Assembly: GCA_017417585.1 (NCBI GenBank)
Contig: JAFPYX010000099.1
Coordinates: forward strand, 1 to 64,000
Direction of reading: 5' to 3'
DNA from: Victivallales bacterium
Lineage (GTDB): Bacteria; Verrucomicrobiota; Lentisphaeria; Oligosphaerales; Oligosphaeraceae
Length of the DNA: 64,000 bases
In this document: one piece after another, positions 24,768 through 34,419 of the stretch
Layout: the number at the start of each line of letters is the position of its first letter
How positions within the stretch are numbered: position 1 is the stretch's first letter
Notes under the pieces: generated by a model
Told to the model about the DNA's origin: nothing
What the model saw: only the letters and a program-made list of their open reading frames with translations
Database searches by the model: none
Made by a program: the position numbers and the translations under genes

Positions 24768-27251
24768 TTATAAATAGCTATTGCGCAAGTCAGAGATGGC
24801 AAGACGGCGCTTGAATTCCGCCGGAGTCATCTTGACGCCAGGAAGGTAGCTCAACGTCTTCTTGCCGGGAAGCATGGCAAATGCATTGTCTTCGAAGCGC
24901 CCGCAGGTATCATCGGCCACGGCGAGCCAGACATAGAAGGAGGGCGCGGTTGCATTCAAGGTAATCAGCAATTCGCCATCCTTCCCCGCAACGACCTTTT
25001 CCAGAGTGACCTTGGTGTCAGGAAGGTCGCAGTGTTTCCAGACATCGAGGTTGAACACCTCGGAGTGGCTGTACGCCCTGCCCTGCTTGTCCTTGGCGGA
25101 AGTTTCCAGCGTGATGTAAGTGGCCGCATCAATGGCCAGGTTCTCGATTTCCAGCGGGAAGTCCCCGGGCGCAGCCGCCTTGACGGCATATTTCCAAGTC
25201 TTGACCGCCTTGCCGTCCGCCAGTCTGCGCCTCACGACGGTGACATTCGCGACAAGCGCCTCCGGCACGTCGGAGATGAAGTGCAACTGCAGCGGTGCGT
25301 CGTCGGCCGTGCGGTACATCACAGTCTGGACTGGTGCGTAGAAACGCTTTGCCAGGTAGTGCAGCACCTTCCAGCGTCCGCCGTATTCCAAGGAGGCCCA
25401 GGAGGCCACCGGCCAGTTGTCGTTGAGCTGCCAGAAGATGGTACCCATGTTGCGGGGTTGCAACGAGTGCCAGTATTCCACGCCTGTCTTAATGGCAAGG
25501 CCCTGTTGCACCTGCGAGAGGTAGAGCGTCTGCGCAAAGTCCTTGGGCATTCGGAAGTAATTGCCGAACATGCCGAGGATCTTGGCATTGCCGGCACCAT
25601 TCTTCTGGTGGCGGTCCATCACCGGGCTGAACAGGTTGAAGTCGCCCTTCGTCTCGTCGGCAAATGTCCGCACGGTTTCCAGCGAGGGGAAGGACTGGAA
25701 GCCGAATTCCGAGCAGAAACGCGGCTTTACCTTGTAGAATTCGTTGAAGGTGGCTCCGCCATGCCAGACCTGCCAGTAGTGCATGTCGCCATCGGCATCG
25801 GCCTTCCAGTTGTCCGCAAAGTTGTCGGGACCCGCACAGGGCGAACTGGGCCAGAAGGTGCGTTCGGGGTCGCAGGCCTTCACCACGTGGGCGATGGCCT
25901 GGTTGGTGCGGTCGTAGCCCACCAGCCAGGCATCGCGCTGGCGCGGTGTCTTGGCGCCGTTGATATTGCCGATGAGTTCGTTGTCGCCGCACCAGAGCGC
26001 GATGCACGCATGGTGGCGCAAGCGCTTGACCTGGTATTCGACCTCCGCACGAATCTGGTCGATGAACCAGTCCGCCGATGGATAGATGGCGCAGGCGAAC
26101 ATGCAGTCATGCCAGACCAGAATGCCCAGGCGGTCGCATTCCTCGTAGAAGGCATCCTCCTCGAATTTGCCGCCGCCCCAGACACGCACGATGTTCATGT
26201 TCGCGTCGTGCGCGGACTGCAGCAGGTCGTGGTAACGCTCCGGCGCATGCTCCTGCGGCCGTGCGTCGCACGGAATCCAGTCACCACCTTTGGCGAAGAC
26301 GCGTACGCCATTCACCTGGAAGACCAGCGAGAAGCCGATTTCGTCCTTCTCGTTGACCACCTTGAGGTCGCGCAGGCCGATCTGACGTGCGATGGCCTGG
26401 CCATCTGCCTCGACCGCCAGGTCGTAGAGCGGCTGGTCGCCATAGCCATTTGGCCACCAGAGCTTTGGATTCTTGACGGTGAAGACGGCTTCGACCTTCA
26501 GGTTGCCTTGGCGCGGGATTTTGCCAATGGCGGTCTTGGTCTGACCGGCGAAGGTGAAGTTGACCGGGACTTTTGCGCCAATGGGTGCATCATCAAAAGC
26601 CATCAGCTCCGCAGTGACCGTGACCTTGCATGCATTTTTCGTATGCTCCTGGGCAGTATAGACATGCTCCAGTCGTACCAACTCGGCTCCCTGGAGGTAG
26701 TTCTGGCCCATCAGACCGGAACTAGGCACTGAAACACCCCAGTCCCAGCCGGCCGAACACTGGCTCTTGCGAATCAGATTCAGGTGGGCGATGGAGCTCA
26801 GACCATCCCAGAAGCTGGGAATGGTGTGGTTCAATCGCTCGTCATTCGCATTGCCGGCCGTCACCGGCGAGGTGATATCCACGACGATGGTGTTCTTGCC
26901 CTTCTTCAATGCCGGCTTGGCATCAAAGCGCCAGCGGCGGAACTGATTGTCTGGCGCCCCGATTGGCTGACCATTGATTTTCACGGTGGCGACGGTATCC
27001 ACGGAGTCCAGATTCAAGAAGACATGCCTGGCCTGAAGCAATTCGGCGGGAACCTGGAAATCGCGTTCGTAAGTCCAGTCCAACTTCGCGACCCACTGCA
27101 CGTCCTTCTCGTTTTCGCGCCAGTAGGGGTCGGGAATGATTCCAGCCGCTTTCAAGGCGGAGTAGTTGTCCCCAGGTACAATGGCGGGGATGGATTTCTT
27201 TTCGGATGTTTGGCGAAGGCGCCAGGCGCCGTTGAGATTGAGTTTGGTCAT
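24768..27251 (-). CDS. Beta-mannosidase, glycoside hydrolase family 2
   Basis: Retaining exo-beta-mannosidase of 827 residues that removes terminal beta-linked mannose, such as the core mannose of N-glycans or manno-oligosaccharides. The N-terminal sugar-binding domain (LNGAWRLRQ, AIVPGDNYSAL) has the typical CSAGWDWG segment. The barrel has FAKGGDWIPCDA, the acid/base Glu in LWCGDNELIGN (about residue 420) and the nucleophile Glu in RFCSEFGFQSFP (about 513). No signal peptide is seen, so it is cytoplasmic. It is the last gene of the leftward queF-to-mannosidase run, 12 bases after the previous stop, and ends in a strong terminator. Confidence 0.94.
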   Translation of the reverse strand: MTKLNLNGAWRLRQTSEKKSIPAIVPGDNYSALKAAGIIPDPYWRENEKDVQWVAKLDWTYERDFQVPAELLQARHVFLNLDSVDTVATVKINGQPIGAPDNQFRRWRFDAKPALKKGKNTIVVDITSPVTAGNANDERLNHTIPSFWDGLSSIAHLNLIRKSQCSAGWDWGVSVPSSGLMGQNYLQGAELVRLEHVYTAQEHTKNACKVTVTAELMAFDDAPIGAKVPVNFTFAGQTKTAIGKIPRQGNLKVEAVFTVKNPKLWWPNGYGDQPLYDLAVEADGQAIARQIGLRDLKVVNEKDEIGFSLVFQVNGVRVFAKGGDWIPCDARPQEHAPERYHDLLQSAHDANMNIVRVWGGGKFEEDAFYEECDRLGILVWHDCMFACAIYPSADWFIDQIRAEVEYQVKRLRHHACIALWCGDNELIGNINGAKTPRQRDAWLVGYDRTNQAIAHVVKACDPERTFWPSSPCAGPDNFADNWKADADGDMHYWQVWHGGATFNEFYKVKPRFCSEFGFQSFPSLETVRTFADETKGDFNLFSPVMDRHQKNGAGNAKILGMFGNYFRMPKDFAQTLYLSQVQQGLAIKTGVEYWHSLQPRNMGTIFWQLNDNWPVASWASLEYGGRWKVLHYLAKRFYAPVQTVMYRTADDAPLQLHFISDVPEALVANVTVVRRRLADGKAVKTWKYAVKAAAPGDFPLEIENLAIDAATYITLETSAKDKQGRAYSHSEVFNLDVWKHCDLPDTKVTLEKVVAGKDGELLITLNATAPSFYVWLAVADDTCGRFEDNAFAMLPGKKTLSYLPGVKMTPAEFKRRLAISDLRNSYL

Positions 27252-27263
27252 GACATTAACCCT

Positions 27264-29456
27264 TTATGCGAGTTTCCAATTGTCTGGTAGATGGACTGGT
27301 AGTTGTGGTGGATTTTCCCAGGAGATGGTGACCTGGCCGTCCTGCGCCTCCAAATCCAGCCTTCCATATTGGGTATGGAGTCCGTGGATGGCAAAACGGC
27401 GATGCGGAATTTCAAGTTCAAAGGGCGCGAAGCCGCCCAGCAGGATGATCTCGTCCGGCGTCTCGAAGTAGATTCGCGCCAGTTCGAGTTCCAGGAGGCG
27501 ACCATTGCTGGAGGCGTTGGGCTGCCAGGAGGTGTGGTTCGGGTCATCCAGGTCATAGCGTTCTTGTGTGATGTAGGTGTCCGGCGTGCAGCCGTAGTTC
27601 TCGTAGGTCTGGATGGCACACCACGCCTTCTTCCACTGGTGCGTGGCAAGGTAAATCAGCGCGGCGACCTGCTCCGCGAAGCCGATATACATTAATTTTT
27701 CGGACATCGGCCCCAGGAAGAAGCCATTCACCGCGTTCTTCTCCGCCCACTTCAGATAGCCCTGTTGCAAGGAGTGTTTCATCGGCATCAGCCCGGAATA
27801 TGCCAGGTGCATGATGGAATCGCAGTACTCGAAGCCCAGGCAGAGCGTCCCTGCGCGGTCCAGCGAACGTGGAATGAAGCCGTCCGGCTGGCGCAGTTGC
27901 GTCATTGCGGCCTCAATGTCCTTGTAGTACTGTTCCCCGACGGTCGCGATGCGCTCCGCCTCGGGATGCCCGAAGCGCTTGAGGATGGGCGCGACGAGCC
28001 GGATGCCCAGGCACGACCAGTTGTCCGTGACGGCCAGCACCCGCCCGACATCGCCGTCGGAGGCGGTGCAGAAAGGCATCAGTCCTGGGAACGGGTAGTC
28101 CGGTGGATGCGGCGCGGTGACCTGACGGACAATCCAGAGTGCGGCACGCGCCATCGGATCCAGGTATTTGCGCACGAAGTCCTCGTCCTTTGACGCCTCG
28201 AAATAGTGCGCGGCCATGGTCAGCGCGGAGCCGGTCACGCAGGCCCATTTGGGTCCTGTGGTACCCAGCGAGCCATCAAGGTCGGTGAACTGCCCTTCGG
28301 AGGGGAACCCGCCGTCCTGCAACGAGAAGATGAACTCGAGGATTTCGCGCATCGGCTTGAAATATCCCAGTTTCGCCATCGGCGCCATTTCGCACATGAC
28401 CTCCCATACCCACATGAAGAAGCGCTCGCTGGTGCCGCCCTGACTGGGAAAGAGTATGGGACCATGCCCCGGCCAGTCCATCGTGTACCAGAGCTGGCGG
28501 GTGACCCGCTGGAGACTCATGAAGCGGTCGTTGAGAGTCTGATCGCCGAAATCCACCGAGGCGATGCCCTGCTCCTCTTCGGCGGTGTGTGCCGCATTCC
28601 ATGCAGATGCCGCAGCGAAATCCGGAACGCACTCCGGAACGCCATGCACGAGACTCGTGTCCATCGTCAGCTCGAAGGAACGGCTTTCCCCCGCGTCCAA
28701 CTCCGCGCTCATCGTCAGGAGATTCCGGGCGTGTTTCACGCGGAACTCCGGCTGTGGGTAATACGGACTGTCCCAGATGAAGCGATTGTCCGTGAATTGC
28801 GCATCCGTGGCGGAGAACTCCTCGCGCCATTCGGGGGTGAAACCGGCGGGGCGCAGGCGCGCGACCACCGTGCCGGCATTGTCCACGAAGTCGTTGCCGC
28901 GCAGAGTGACAGAGGTATCCTCCAGCACGATGGGCTTGGCATACCAGTGGAAGGAGACATAGTGGTAGTCGTAGGTCTGGAACTCGACAGGATGGCTGAG
29001 TTTCACGGAAATCGAGCATTTCTGGCGCTTCACCGAGGTGTTGGTGACAGTCACCTTCGCGCACAACTGGTCGTCGCCCCCCATCGCATAATCGATGTCG
29101 TAGCGGATGTAGTAGGCATAGTAGCTCTGGCAGATTTGCGGAAGGCAGCCCCCCAGGCGCTCCAGCTTGGCATGGGTGTATTCCGCCACGAACGGCGGCT
29201 CGTCCGGCAGGAAACTCAGGAAGCGCATCGCAAGCGCACGGATGACCTTCCCCCCCTCGGCGTCGTTATTCAGGCCGGGGGGCATCTGCAACACCGCCGC
29301 GTTCAAGGCGTGGTCTGCAATCACGCTGTGGCGGGAACGCGAGAGATTCAGCGGATTGTGAACCGAATACGGCGGGGGAAGCCGCAGGTCGCGCGTCGCG
29401 GCGAGCAGCTCAAACCAGCCGCGGCCCTCGGCATTTGAGTAGGTGATCTTGTCCAT
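27264..29456 (-). CDS. Six-hairpin (alpha/alpha)6-type glycosidase-like protein
   Basis: A 730-residue protein without signal peptide. An N-terminal beta-rich domain (about 1-290) precedes a helical domain whose repeated aromatic/acidic motifs (RQLWYTMDWPGHGPI, GTSERFFMWVWEV, DGGFPSEGQFTDLDGS, TTGPKWACVTGSAL, DNWSCLGIRL) fit an alpha/alpha toroid glycosidase. Acidic residues in FPSEGQFTDLDG and WEVMCEM are candidates for catalysis. I do not recognise the exact family. Its place 12 bases before the beta-mannosidase and after a secreted glycosidase suggests it cleaves a related oligosaccharide. Confidence 0.65.
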   Translation of the reverse strand: MDKITYSNAEGRGWFELLAATRDLRLPPPYSVHNPLNLSRSRHSVIADHALNAAVLQMPPGLNNDAEGGKVIRALAMRFLSFLPDEPPFVAEYTHAKLERLGGCLPQICQSYYAYYIRYDIDYAMGGDDQLCAKVTVTNTSVKRQKCSISVKLSHPVEFQTYDYHYVSFHWYAKPIVLEDTSVTLRGNDFVDNAGTVVARLRPAGFTPEWREEFSATDAQFTDNRFIWDSPYYPQPEFRVKHARNLLTMSAELDAGESRSFELTMDTSLVHGVPECVPDFAAASAWNAAHTAEEEQGIASVDFGDQTLNDRFMSLQRVTRQLWYTMDWPGHGPILFPSQGGTSERFFMWVWEVMCEMAPMAKLGYFKPMREILEFIFSLQDGGFPSEGQFTDLDGSLGTTGPKWACVTGSALTMAAHYFEASKDEDFVRKYLDPMARAALWIVRQVTAPHPPDYPFPGLMPFCTASDGDVGRVLAVTDNWSCLGIRLVAPILKRFGHPEAERIATVGEQYYKDIEAAMTQLRQPDGFIPRSLDRAGTLCLGFEYCDSIMHLAYSGLMPMKHSLQQGYLKWAEKNAVNGFFLGPMSEKLMYIGFAEQVAALIYLATHQWKKAWCAIQTYENYGCTPDTYITQERYDLDDPNHTSWQPNASSNGRLLELELARIYFETPDEIILLGGFAPFELEIPHRRFAIHGLHTQYGRLDLEAQDGQVTISWENPPQLPVHLPDNWKLA

Positions 29457-29569
29457 GTTGAAATTTCATTGAGAAAACCAAAACAAGGCCGGCGGCAGTT
29501 CACCTGGCACATGAAAACAAGCAACTATGGTAATTTAGGACAGAATCGCCGGCACGGCGCACATCGGAG

Positions 29570-32434
29570 TCAGAATTTCTGGATTTTCCGATGTTCGAAG
29601 AGCGTCCAGTTCCAGGTGCGGGCAATGCCGACCTTGCCGAAAGACTGCGCCTTCACGGCATTTGAGCCATTGGAAATCTCCCAGGTGTTGTCGGTGGCGA
29701 TGGTTTCCTGAGTGCCATCGACATAGGTCACATTTATCAGAGCCATCAATGCGGCGGGGCCGCCGTGGTTCTTCGCCTCGAGGCGCAGGACGCTTCCCTC
29801 GGGCTTCAGGCGGCCGGTCACATCCAGTGTGTCCATCACGAACCAATCGGTGGACTCCAGCAGGAGTTCGCCGTCCAGGGACAGCCACAGGATGTTGTCG
29901 GCGGTGGCGGTGATGACGACCGACTCGACCGGCTTCTCAAACTTGAGTTCGCGGTCCAGGCTGACCTGCGGATTGTCGACAACGTCTCCTGGATACCAAA
30001 TCCACTCCGCCGCCGTGAGCCTCTCCGGGAATTTCTCTCTGAGGTAGGTCTCCAGGAAGTCGCCTTGCGCCGCCTCGAATTCATCATTGTTTTCGACAAG
30101 CGGCTCCACCGCCGGTTCATTCCCCTGCCGGCTGAAACTGGCGAAGCCCCAGGGACGGAGCGTCAGCACCGTGCTGTTGTCGTCAAGGGCGGAATCCTCT
30201 GTGAAGATGGGCGTCACATCTCCCAGCGCCGCAATGTCCACCGTCACTTCATGCGAGGTCTCGTTGAGCAGGAGGTGGAAGAGGTCGTCTCCGAAAACCT
30301 CGAACGAGCGGGCCGTCAGGCCGTCCGCCTGCACGGGGCAAGGCACCTCACGCCCTGTCGCGATGATTGTTTCGTAAGTAGAAGCCAAGTTGGAAACCGC
30401 GAACAAGTCCGCATAGTAGCTCTGCTTCACCGTCTTGTCGTTGTAGATCAGAATCGCCTTGGTGTCGTGCATAAGCGCGTCCAGCAGCATGAACTGGAGT
30501 TCGTGGGCGTCCGGCAGTGCGGCGAGCGGGCTAGCGTCCTCATGCCACTGGTAGCCCTGGAGCCACATCAGCACCGGCTTATCGGCGGCCGCGGCATTGT
30601 AGAGGTCGGAGTATTTTCCAACGGCGGCCATGCTCTTGTCCGCGATGGCGGAGTGGCGGACGGCGGCGGGAATCGGGTAGAGGTCCACCCCGTAGATGTC
30701 GGAGTGTTTGGCATAGTCGGCAAGATATTCGGAAACCACTCCGCGCGGCGACTCGTTGATGAAGAGCGGGTGGTACGGGTCGATTTCGCGGAAAATCCGC
30801 TCTGCCGCATCGAACTTGTACGCAGGGATTTCTCGGGCCCACGGCTCGTCGCAGTAGTTGTAGGCGAAGAGCGCCGGATGGTGGAGAATTTCCGGGGTGA
30901 GGATTTTTGCAATCTGTTGGCGCAATTGTTCCTCGTAGTCAGCGGTTTCCGCGAAGTCCCCGCCAACCGCGAGCATGACCTTGAGGCCGAAGTGCTGTGC
31001 CTGGTCCAGTTCACGCAGGATCTTCGACGGCACGCCCATGCCGCTGGTGAAGCAGCCGGTCATTCCGCGCGTGGCGCACAGGTAGCTCATCACGGGCTTT
31101 TCGGGGTCCTCGTAGATGAACCCCATGAAGAAGGGGAAGAAACGCGAACCGTTGCAGTAGAAGTTTCGGTCCTTCCCGATGGTGACTTCATTCGACTGGT
31201 GAGGATACTTGTGGATGACCTTGCGGGCAACCATCGTGCGTTTGCCGGCGATTTCGGCTGACACTACAAGTTCATAGTCGCCTGGCATTAACTCACTGGC
31301 GGAGAACTCGAATTGCGGATGTTCCGCAGTGACAGGGTGGATGTCGCCGTTAAAAGAGACCTCCGCCGACGTAGCACTGTCGGTGAACTCCACCGTTCCG
31401 CGAATGGCATCGCAGGGCATGGTGGCGTAGATTGCGTCGCGGTAATGCGGTTCGGCAAGACGGATTCGGAGCGGAGCGGTTTCCTCTTCCGAGAACTCCT
31501 TGAGGTAGAACTGGGCGAGCAGCAGCGGCTGACCGGCCTCGTTCTTGAGGATGAGGTCCATGACGGGGTCCGTCTCGTCCGGAGTCGTGAACTCGACCTC
31601 GAATCGCCGATACTCGCCGGGTTCCTGGGGATACTCCTGGTCATGGAAGAGTTCCTTGCGGGGCATGTAGCGCAAGGCGACACGTAGCACTCCGGCGGAA
31701 TTTTCGGGCTTCGCATACCAGGTGAGACGATATTTCCGTCTGGGGAGCAAATGGATGGACTGCTGGACTGCAAAGCCGTGTTCGCCGAGGCGCAAGGCGG
31801 TGTTTCCGAAGTCGTCGTCGCTTCGCACCACCCGTGCGTCCGAAAAGAGATTCCAGTATTTTTCAAACCACTCGAAGCTTCCGTTATGGATGAAACGGTT
31901 GGTCGGCGCGGAGGCCGGGAAGCTGTCCGTCACGCCGTGGTTGTGGTTTTCCTCGGCGATGCGCAGGTTGCGGACCTCCAGCCGAGAGTTGTTCATCAAA
32001 CGGAGGATGACTCGCTCCGCAGGCGTCGCTTCGACCGACTTTGCGAAGCGGAGGGAGAAACTCTCCCATTCTCCTGTTCCCTGGGAACGCCAGATATGCG
32101 ACTCGTATTTGTCGTTTACCCAATATTCATAGTAGATCATGTAGTCGCCTCCGGGCTGGCATTTCGCCTCGCCCTGCAAGGTGTAGGTCACATCTTTCTC
32201 AAGCGTAACCGGATGATGGAGATACAGGTCGCCGGTCGATTCCCCTTCCAGGGACACCGCGCCGTTCTGCACTGCGCACTGCCCGTTCGGCTTGCTCAGA
32301 AGCCACCCTTCTGGCACGCCATTGTCGGAGTCGTGAAACGGGAAGGCGAACTCCGCCTGACCTGGGCAGATCAATCCGAAACATAGAATTGATAATAAGA
32401 ATAACTTATTTACGATTAAACACTTAATGTTCAT
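29570..32434 (-). CDS. Secreted multi-domain glycosidase-like protein
   Basis: A 954-residue exported protein. Residues 1-27 form a signal peptide (hydrophobic LFLLSILCFGLI, cleavage after GQA). A CBM4/9-like jelly roll (about 28-175) and a second beta-domain (about 180-330) precede a TIM-barrel region (about 430-700: FYCNGSRFFPFFMGFIYED, HPALFAYNYCDEPWA, PLFINESPRG). The acid/base Glu would be in CDEPW. No obvious nucleophile Glu is seen where expected (VLMWLQGYQW). The C-terminus is a rhamnosidase-N-like sandwich (AAEWIWYPGD, ITATADNILWLSLDG). Its ATG overlaps the yhhQ stop by four bases (ATGA), so it is translationally coupled. A 113-base gap follows. Confidence 0.68.
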   Translation of the reverse strand: MNIKCLIVNKLFLLSILCFGLICPGQAEFAFPFHDSDNGVPEGWLLSKPNGQCAVQNGAVSLEGESTGDLYLHHPVTLEKDVTYTLQGEAKCQPGGDYMIYYEYWVNDKYESHIWRSQGTGEWESFSLRFAKSVEATPAERVILRLMNNSRLEVRNLRIAEENHNHGVTDSFPASAPTNRFIHNGSFEWFEKYWNLFSDARVVRSDDDFGNTALRLGEHGFAVQQSIHLLPRRKYRLTWYAKPENSAGVLRVALRYMPRKELFHDQEYPQEPGEYRRFEVEFTTPDETDPVMDLILKNEAGQPLLLAQFYLKEFSEEETAPLRIRLAEPHYRDAIYATMPCDAIRGTVEFTDSATSAEVSFNGDIHPVTAEHPQFEFSASELMPGDYELVVSAEIAGKRTMVARKVIHKYPHQSNEVTIGKDRNFYCNGSRFFPFFMGFIYEDPEKPVMSYLCATRGMTGCFTSGMGVPSKILRELDQAQHFGLKVMLAVGGDFAETADYEEQLRQQIAKILTPEILHHPALFAYNYCDEPWAREIPAYKFDAAERIFREIDPYHPLFINESPRGVVSEYLADYAKHSDIYGVDLYPIPAAVRHSAIADKSMAAVGKYSDLYNAAAADKPVLMWLQGYQWHEDASPLAALPDAHELQFMLLDALMHDTKAILIYNDKTVKQSYYADLFAVSNLASTYETIIATGREVPCPVQADGLTARSFEVFGDDLFHLLLNETSHEVTVDIAALGDVTPIFTEDSALDDNSTVLTLRPWGFASFSRQGNEPAVEPLVENNDEFEAAQGDFLETYLREKFPERLTAAEWIWYPGDVVDNPQVSLDRELKFEKPVESVVITATADNILWLSLDGELLLESTDWFVMDTLDVTGRLKPEGSVLRLEAKNHGGPAALMALINVTYVDGTQETIATDNTWEISNGSNAVKAQSFGKVGIARTWNWTLFEHRKIQKF

Positions 32435-33147
32435 TTTTCTACAGTCTCCTTGGGATTGGTGTTTGAAGCTTTGTCCGATTGTGTGCCATTTCCTCGTGTC
32501 ATCAGGTAGAAGAACGGCGTGTCAAGCACGGCAAGCAGCAGTTTGAAGAGATACTGTCCGATGATGACACCCGCCAGCGTGGACCACATTTCGGGCTGCC
32601 ATAGCCAGCGGAAACCGACGCCGAAGACGAGTCCGATGAAGATCACGGTGTCGAGGATCTGACTGGTCATCGTGCTCGCGTTGTTCCAGATCCACCGAGC
32701 GGCGGTGGTGCCTCCATGTTTGTGCAGATACCAGTCGCGGATCTTGTGGAAGAACCAGATGTCCCAATACTGGGACACAAAGTAGGCGAGGAGACTAGCA
32801 CATACGATAAACAGGTTCTGCCCCAGCAACTTCGTGTAGGCCTCCTGCATAGTGGGGTCGGCTGCCGGAAGATGCTGCGTGAAGAGAATCAACGCGGAGG
32901 CGAAGAGCTGTGAGACGAAGCCATAGAGGATGCTCTTGGAGGCCTCGGCACGCCCCCAGATTTCTCCAATGACATCCGTGAAGAGGAAGGTGCAGGCGTA
33001 GCAGACCGCCGCGCCAGGCAGTGCCAGCTCCGTCCCGAAGAGCGTGATGCCTGTGCGAAGCAATTTCACCGTGACCACGTTGGAGATGATCAGCGCCGTC
33101 GCGAAGAGCGTGTTTAACAGGACGAGGTTTTCATTTGTCTTGCGCAT
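32431..33147 (-). CDS. yhhQ: Queuosine precursor transporter (VUT family)
   Basis: A 238-residue inner-membrane protein of the YhhQ/DUF165 family, which imports 7-deazaguanine precursors such as preQ0/preQ1. Family features: N-terminal NTLFATALIISNVVTVKL, the motif FTDVIGEIWGRAEASK, the central SQYWDIWFFHKIRDW, and NNASTMTSQILDTVIFI. The ATG at 33147 was chosen; the longer frame runs back into queC with low-complexity sequence. It starts four bases after queC and overlaps the next gene by ATGA. Having synthesis and uptake genes together suggests both routes feed tRNA queuosine. Confidence 0.92.
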   Translation of the reverse strand: MRKTNENLVLLNTLFATALIISNVVTVKLLRTGITLFGTELALPGAAVCYACTFLFTDVIGEIWGRAEASKSILYGFVSQLFASALILFTQHLPAADPTMQEAYTKLLGQNLFIVCASLLAYFVSQYWDIWFFHKIRDWYLHKHGGTTAARWIWNNASTMTSQILDTVIFIGLVFGVGFRWLWQPEMWSTLAGVIIGQYLFKLLLAVLDTPFFYLMTRGNGTQSDKASNTNPKETVEK

Positions 33148-33151
33148 GGAA

Positions 33152-33859
33152 TTACTCCAGGTGGTCAGCGGGAAAGGCCGGGTCGGGGACGCCGTTGGCG
33201 GCGAAGGCGGCCGCGCGGTCGCGGCAGGTGGCACATTCTCCGCAGGGGCGTTCGCCGCCCTCGTAGCAGCTCCAGGTCAGATGATACGGCGCGCCTAGTT
33301 CCAGCCCCTTGGCGACGACGCCCGCTTTGTTGAGATGCGCGAATGGCGCGGACAGATGAACCAGCCCGTAGGTTCCGATGGAGATCGCCTGGCCGATGTG
33401 CTCCAGGAAGGGCACGCTGCAGTCCGCGTAGGCGTTACCCGCCGCATCGTCCGCGTGGGCACCGAGATAGAGGTCGCATTCATCTTTGTCAAAGAGGCTC
33501 TGGGCAAGGCTGGCGGCGGTGGATAGCATCAGGCCGTTGCGGAAAGGCACGTAGGTCGCGACTTTGCAGCCGTTCTCTGCCACCTGTTCGCCGTAGGTCG
33601 TGTGGCTGATCTCCTGCGTCGAACCGTCCAGCAATGCGCAATTGGAGAACTGCATGACCGGCGAGAGGTCGAACTCGAACTGCCGGATGCCGTAGCACTC
33701 CGCTATGGCGTGGGCGGCCTTCAGTTCCACCCGATGACGCTGGCCATAGAAAATCGAGACGGAGGCGACGTTCGCGCGTCCGAGTTCCGCGACCGCCAAC
33801 GCTAGGCAGGTCGTGGAGTCGATGCCTCCGCTGGACAACACCAGTGCTTTCTTCCCCAT
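33152..33859 (-). CDS. queC: 7-cyano-7-deazaguanine synthase
   Basis: ATP-dependent enzyme converting 7-carboxy-7-deazaguanine to preQ0 in queuosine synthesis. The 235-residue product has the PP-loop LSSGGIDSTTC, the FYGQRH segment, VPFRNGLML, and the C-terminal zinc site (CYEGGERPCGECATCRDR). It lies three bases after queF with a GAGG site inside the queF end. The operon order is queF-queC-yhhQ; queD and queE are not in the window. Confidence 0.96.
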   Translation of the reverse strand: MGKKALVLSSGGIDSTTCLALAVAELGRANVASVSIFYGQRHRVELKAAHAIAECYGIRQFEFDLSPVMQFSNCALLDGSTQEISHTTYGEQVAENGCKVATYVPFRNGLMLSTAASLAQSLFDKDECDLYLGAHADDAAGNAYADCSVPFLEHIGQAISIGTYGLVHLSAPFAHLNKAGVVAKGLELGAPYHLTWSCYEGGERPCGECATCRDRAAAFAANGVPDPAFPADHLE

Positions 33860-33862
33860 GTC

Positions 33863-34348
33863 CTACCTCCACTCGCGGCGGTCGATGGCGGAGAAGAGGC
33901 GCGTCTTTGCGTAGTCCTCGTAGCCGCTGCCGGGTTTGGCGTAGTTCGCGAAGGGGTAGATGGAGATTCCGCCGCGCGGGGTGAAGATGCCCTGGACCTC
34001 GATGTAGCGGGGTTCCAGCAGTGCGGTCAGGTCCTTTCGGATGATGTTGCAGCAGTCCTCATGGAAGTCGCCGTGGTTGCGGAAGCTGAACAGGTACAAC
34101 TTCAACGACTTGGATTCCACCAGATAGCGGTCGGGGATATATGCGATGCGGATTTCCGCGAAGTCCGGCTGGCCGGTCTTTGGGCAGAGCGAGGTGAACT
34201 CCGGGCAGTTAAGCATTACCAGATAGTCCTGGCCGGGATGCTTGTTCTCAAAACGCTCCAGCAGCCCCGGATCGTAGTCATAGACATAGTGCGTGGACTG
34301 GCTGCCCAACTGGCCGAGTTGCGCCAGTTCCTTTTTGCTTCGGCTCAT
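33863..34348 (-). CDS. queF: NADPH-dependent 7-cyano-7-deazaguanine reductase
   Basis: Reduces the nitrile of preQ0 to the aminomethyl group of preQ1. The 161-residue product is the short single-domain QueF, with the catalytic Cys in [14 protein letters not shown], the QueF motif [15 protein letters not shown], and the DFHEDCCN segment. It starts the leftward run ending in beta-mannosidase. The ATG is preceded by AGGGAA, part of a possible preQ1-like leader fold. Confidence 0.96.
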   Translation of the reverse strand: MSRSKKELAQLGQLGSQSTHYVYDYDPGLLERFENKHPGQDYLVMLNCPEFTSLCPKTGQPDFAEIRIAYIPDRYLVESKSLKLYLFSFRNHGDFHEDCCNIIRKDLTALLEPRYIEVQGIFTPRGGISIYPFANYAKPGSGYEDYAKTRLFSAIDRREWR

Positions 34349-34356
34349 AATGATGG

Positions 34357-34419
34357 TTCCCTAGTTTTGTTTATGCAGACGGACATGCCGCCAAGACAGG
34401 ATGGATTTCGAACTGTCTG
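34357..34419 (-). promoter_or_regulatory. Candidate preQ1-riboswitch-like leader of queF
   Basis: On the minus strand CAGAC (34419-34415) can pair with GUCUG (34380-34376). This is followed at once by the A-rich tract AUAAACAAAACU and then AGGG, which can pair with CCU in the loop (34400-34398) as an H-type pseudoknot hiding the ribosome site. The tail resembles the class I preQ1 tail (UUAACAAAACAAGG type), but the loop is much longer than that class. Candidate only. Confidence 0.3.

Noticed and set aside
25032-26732. 566-codon plus-strand ORF
   Set aside because: Antisense shadow of the beta-mannosidase gene.
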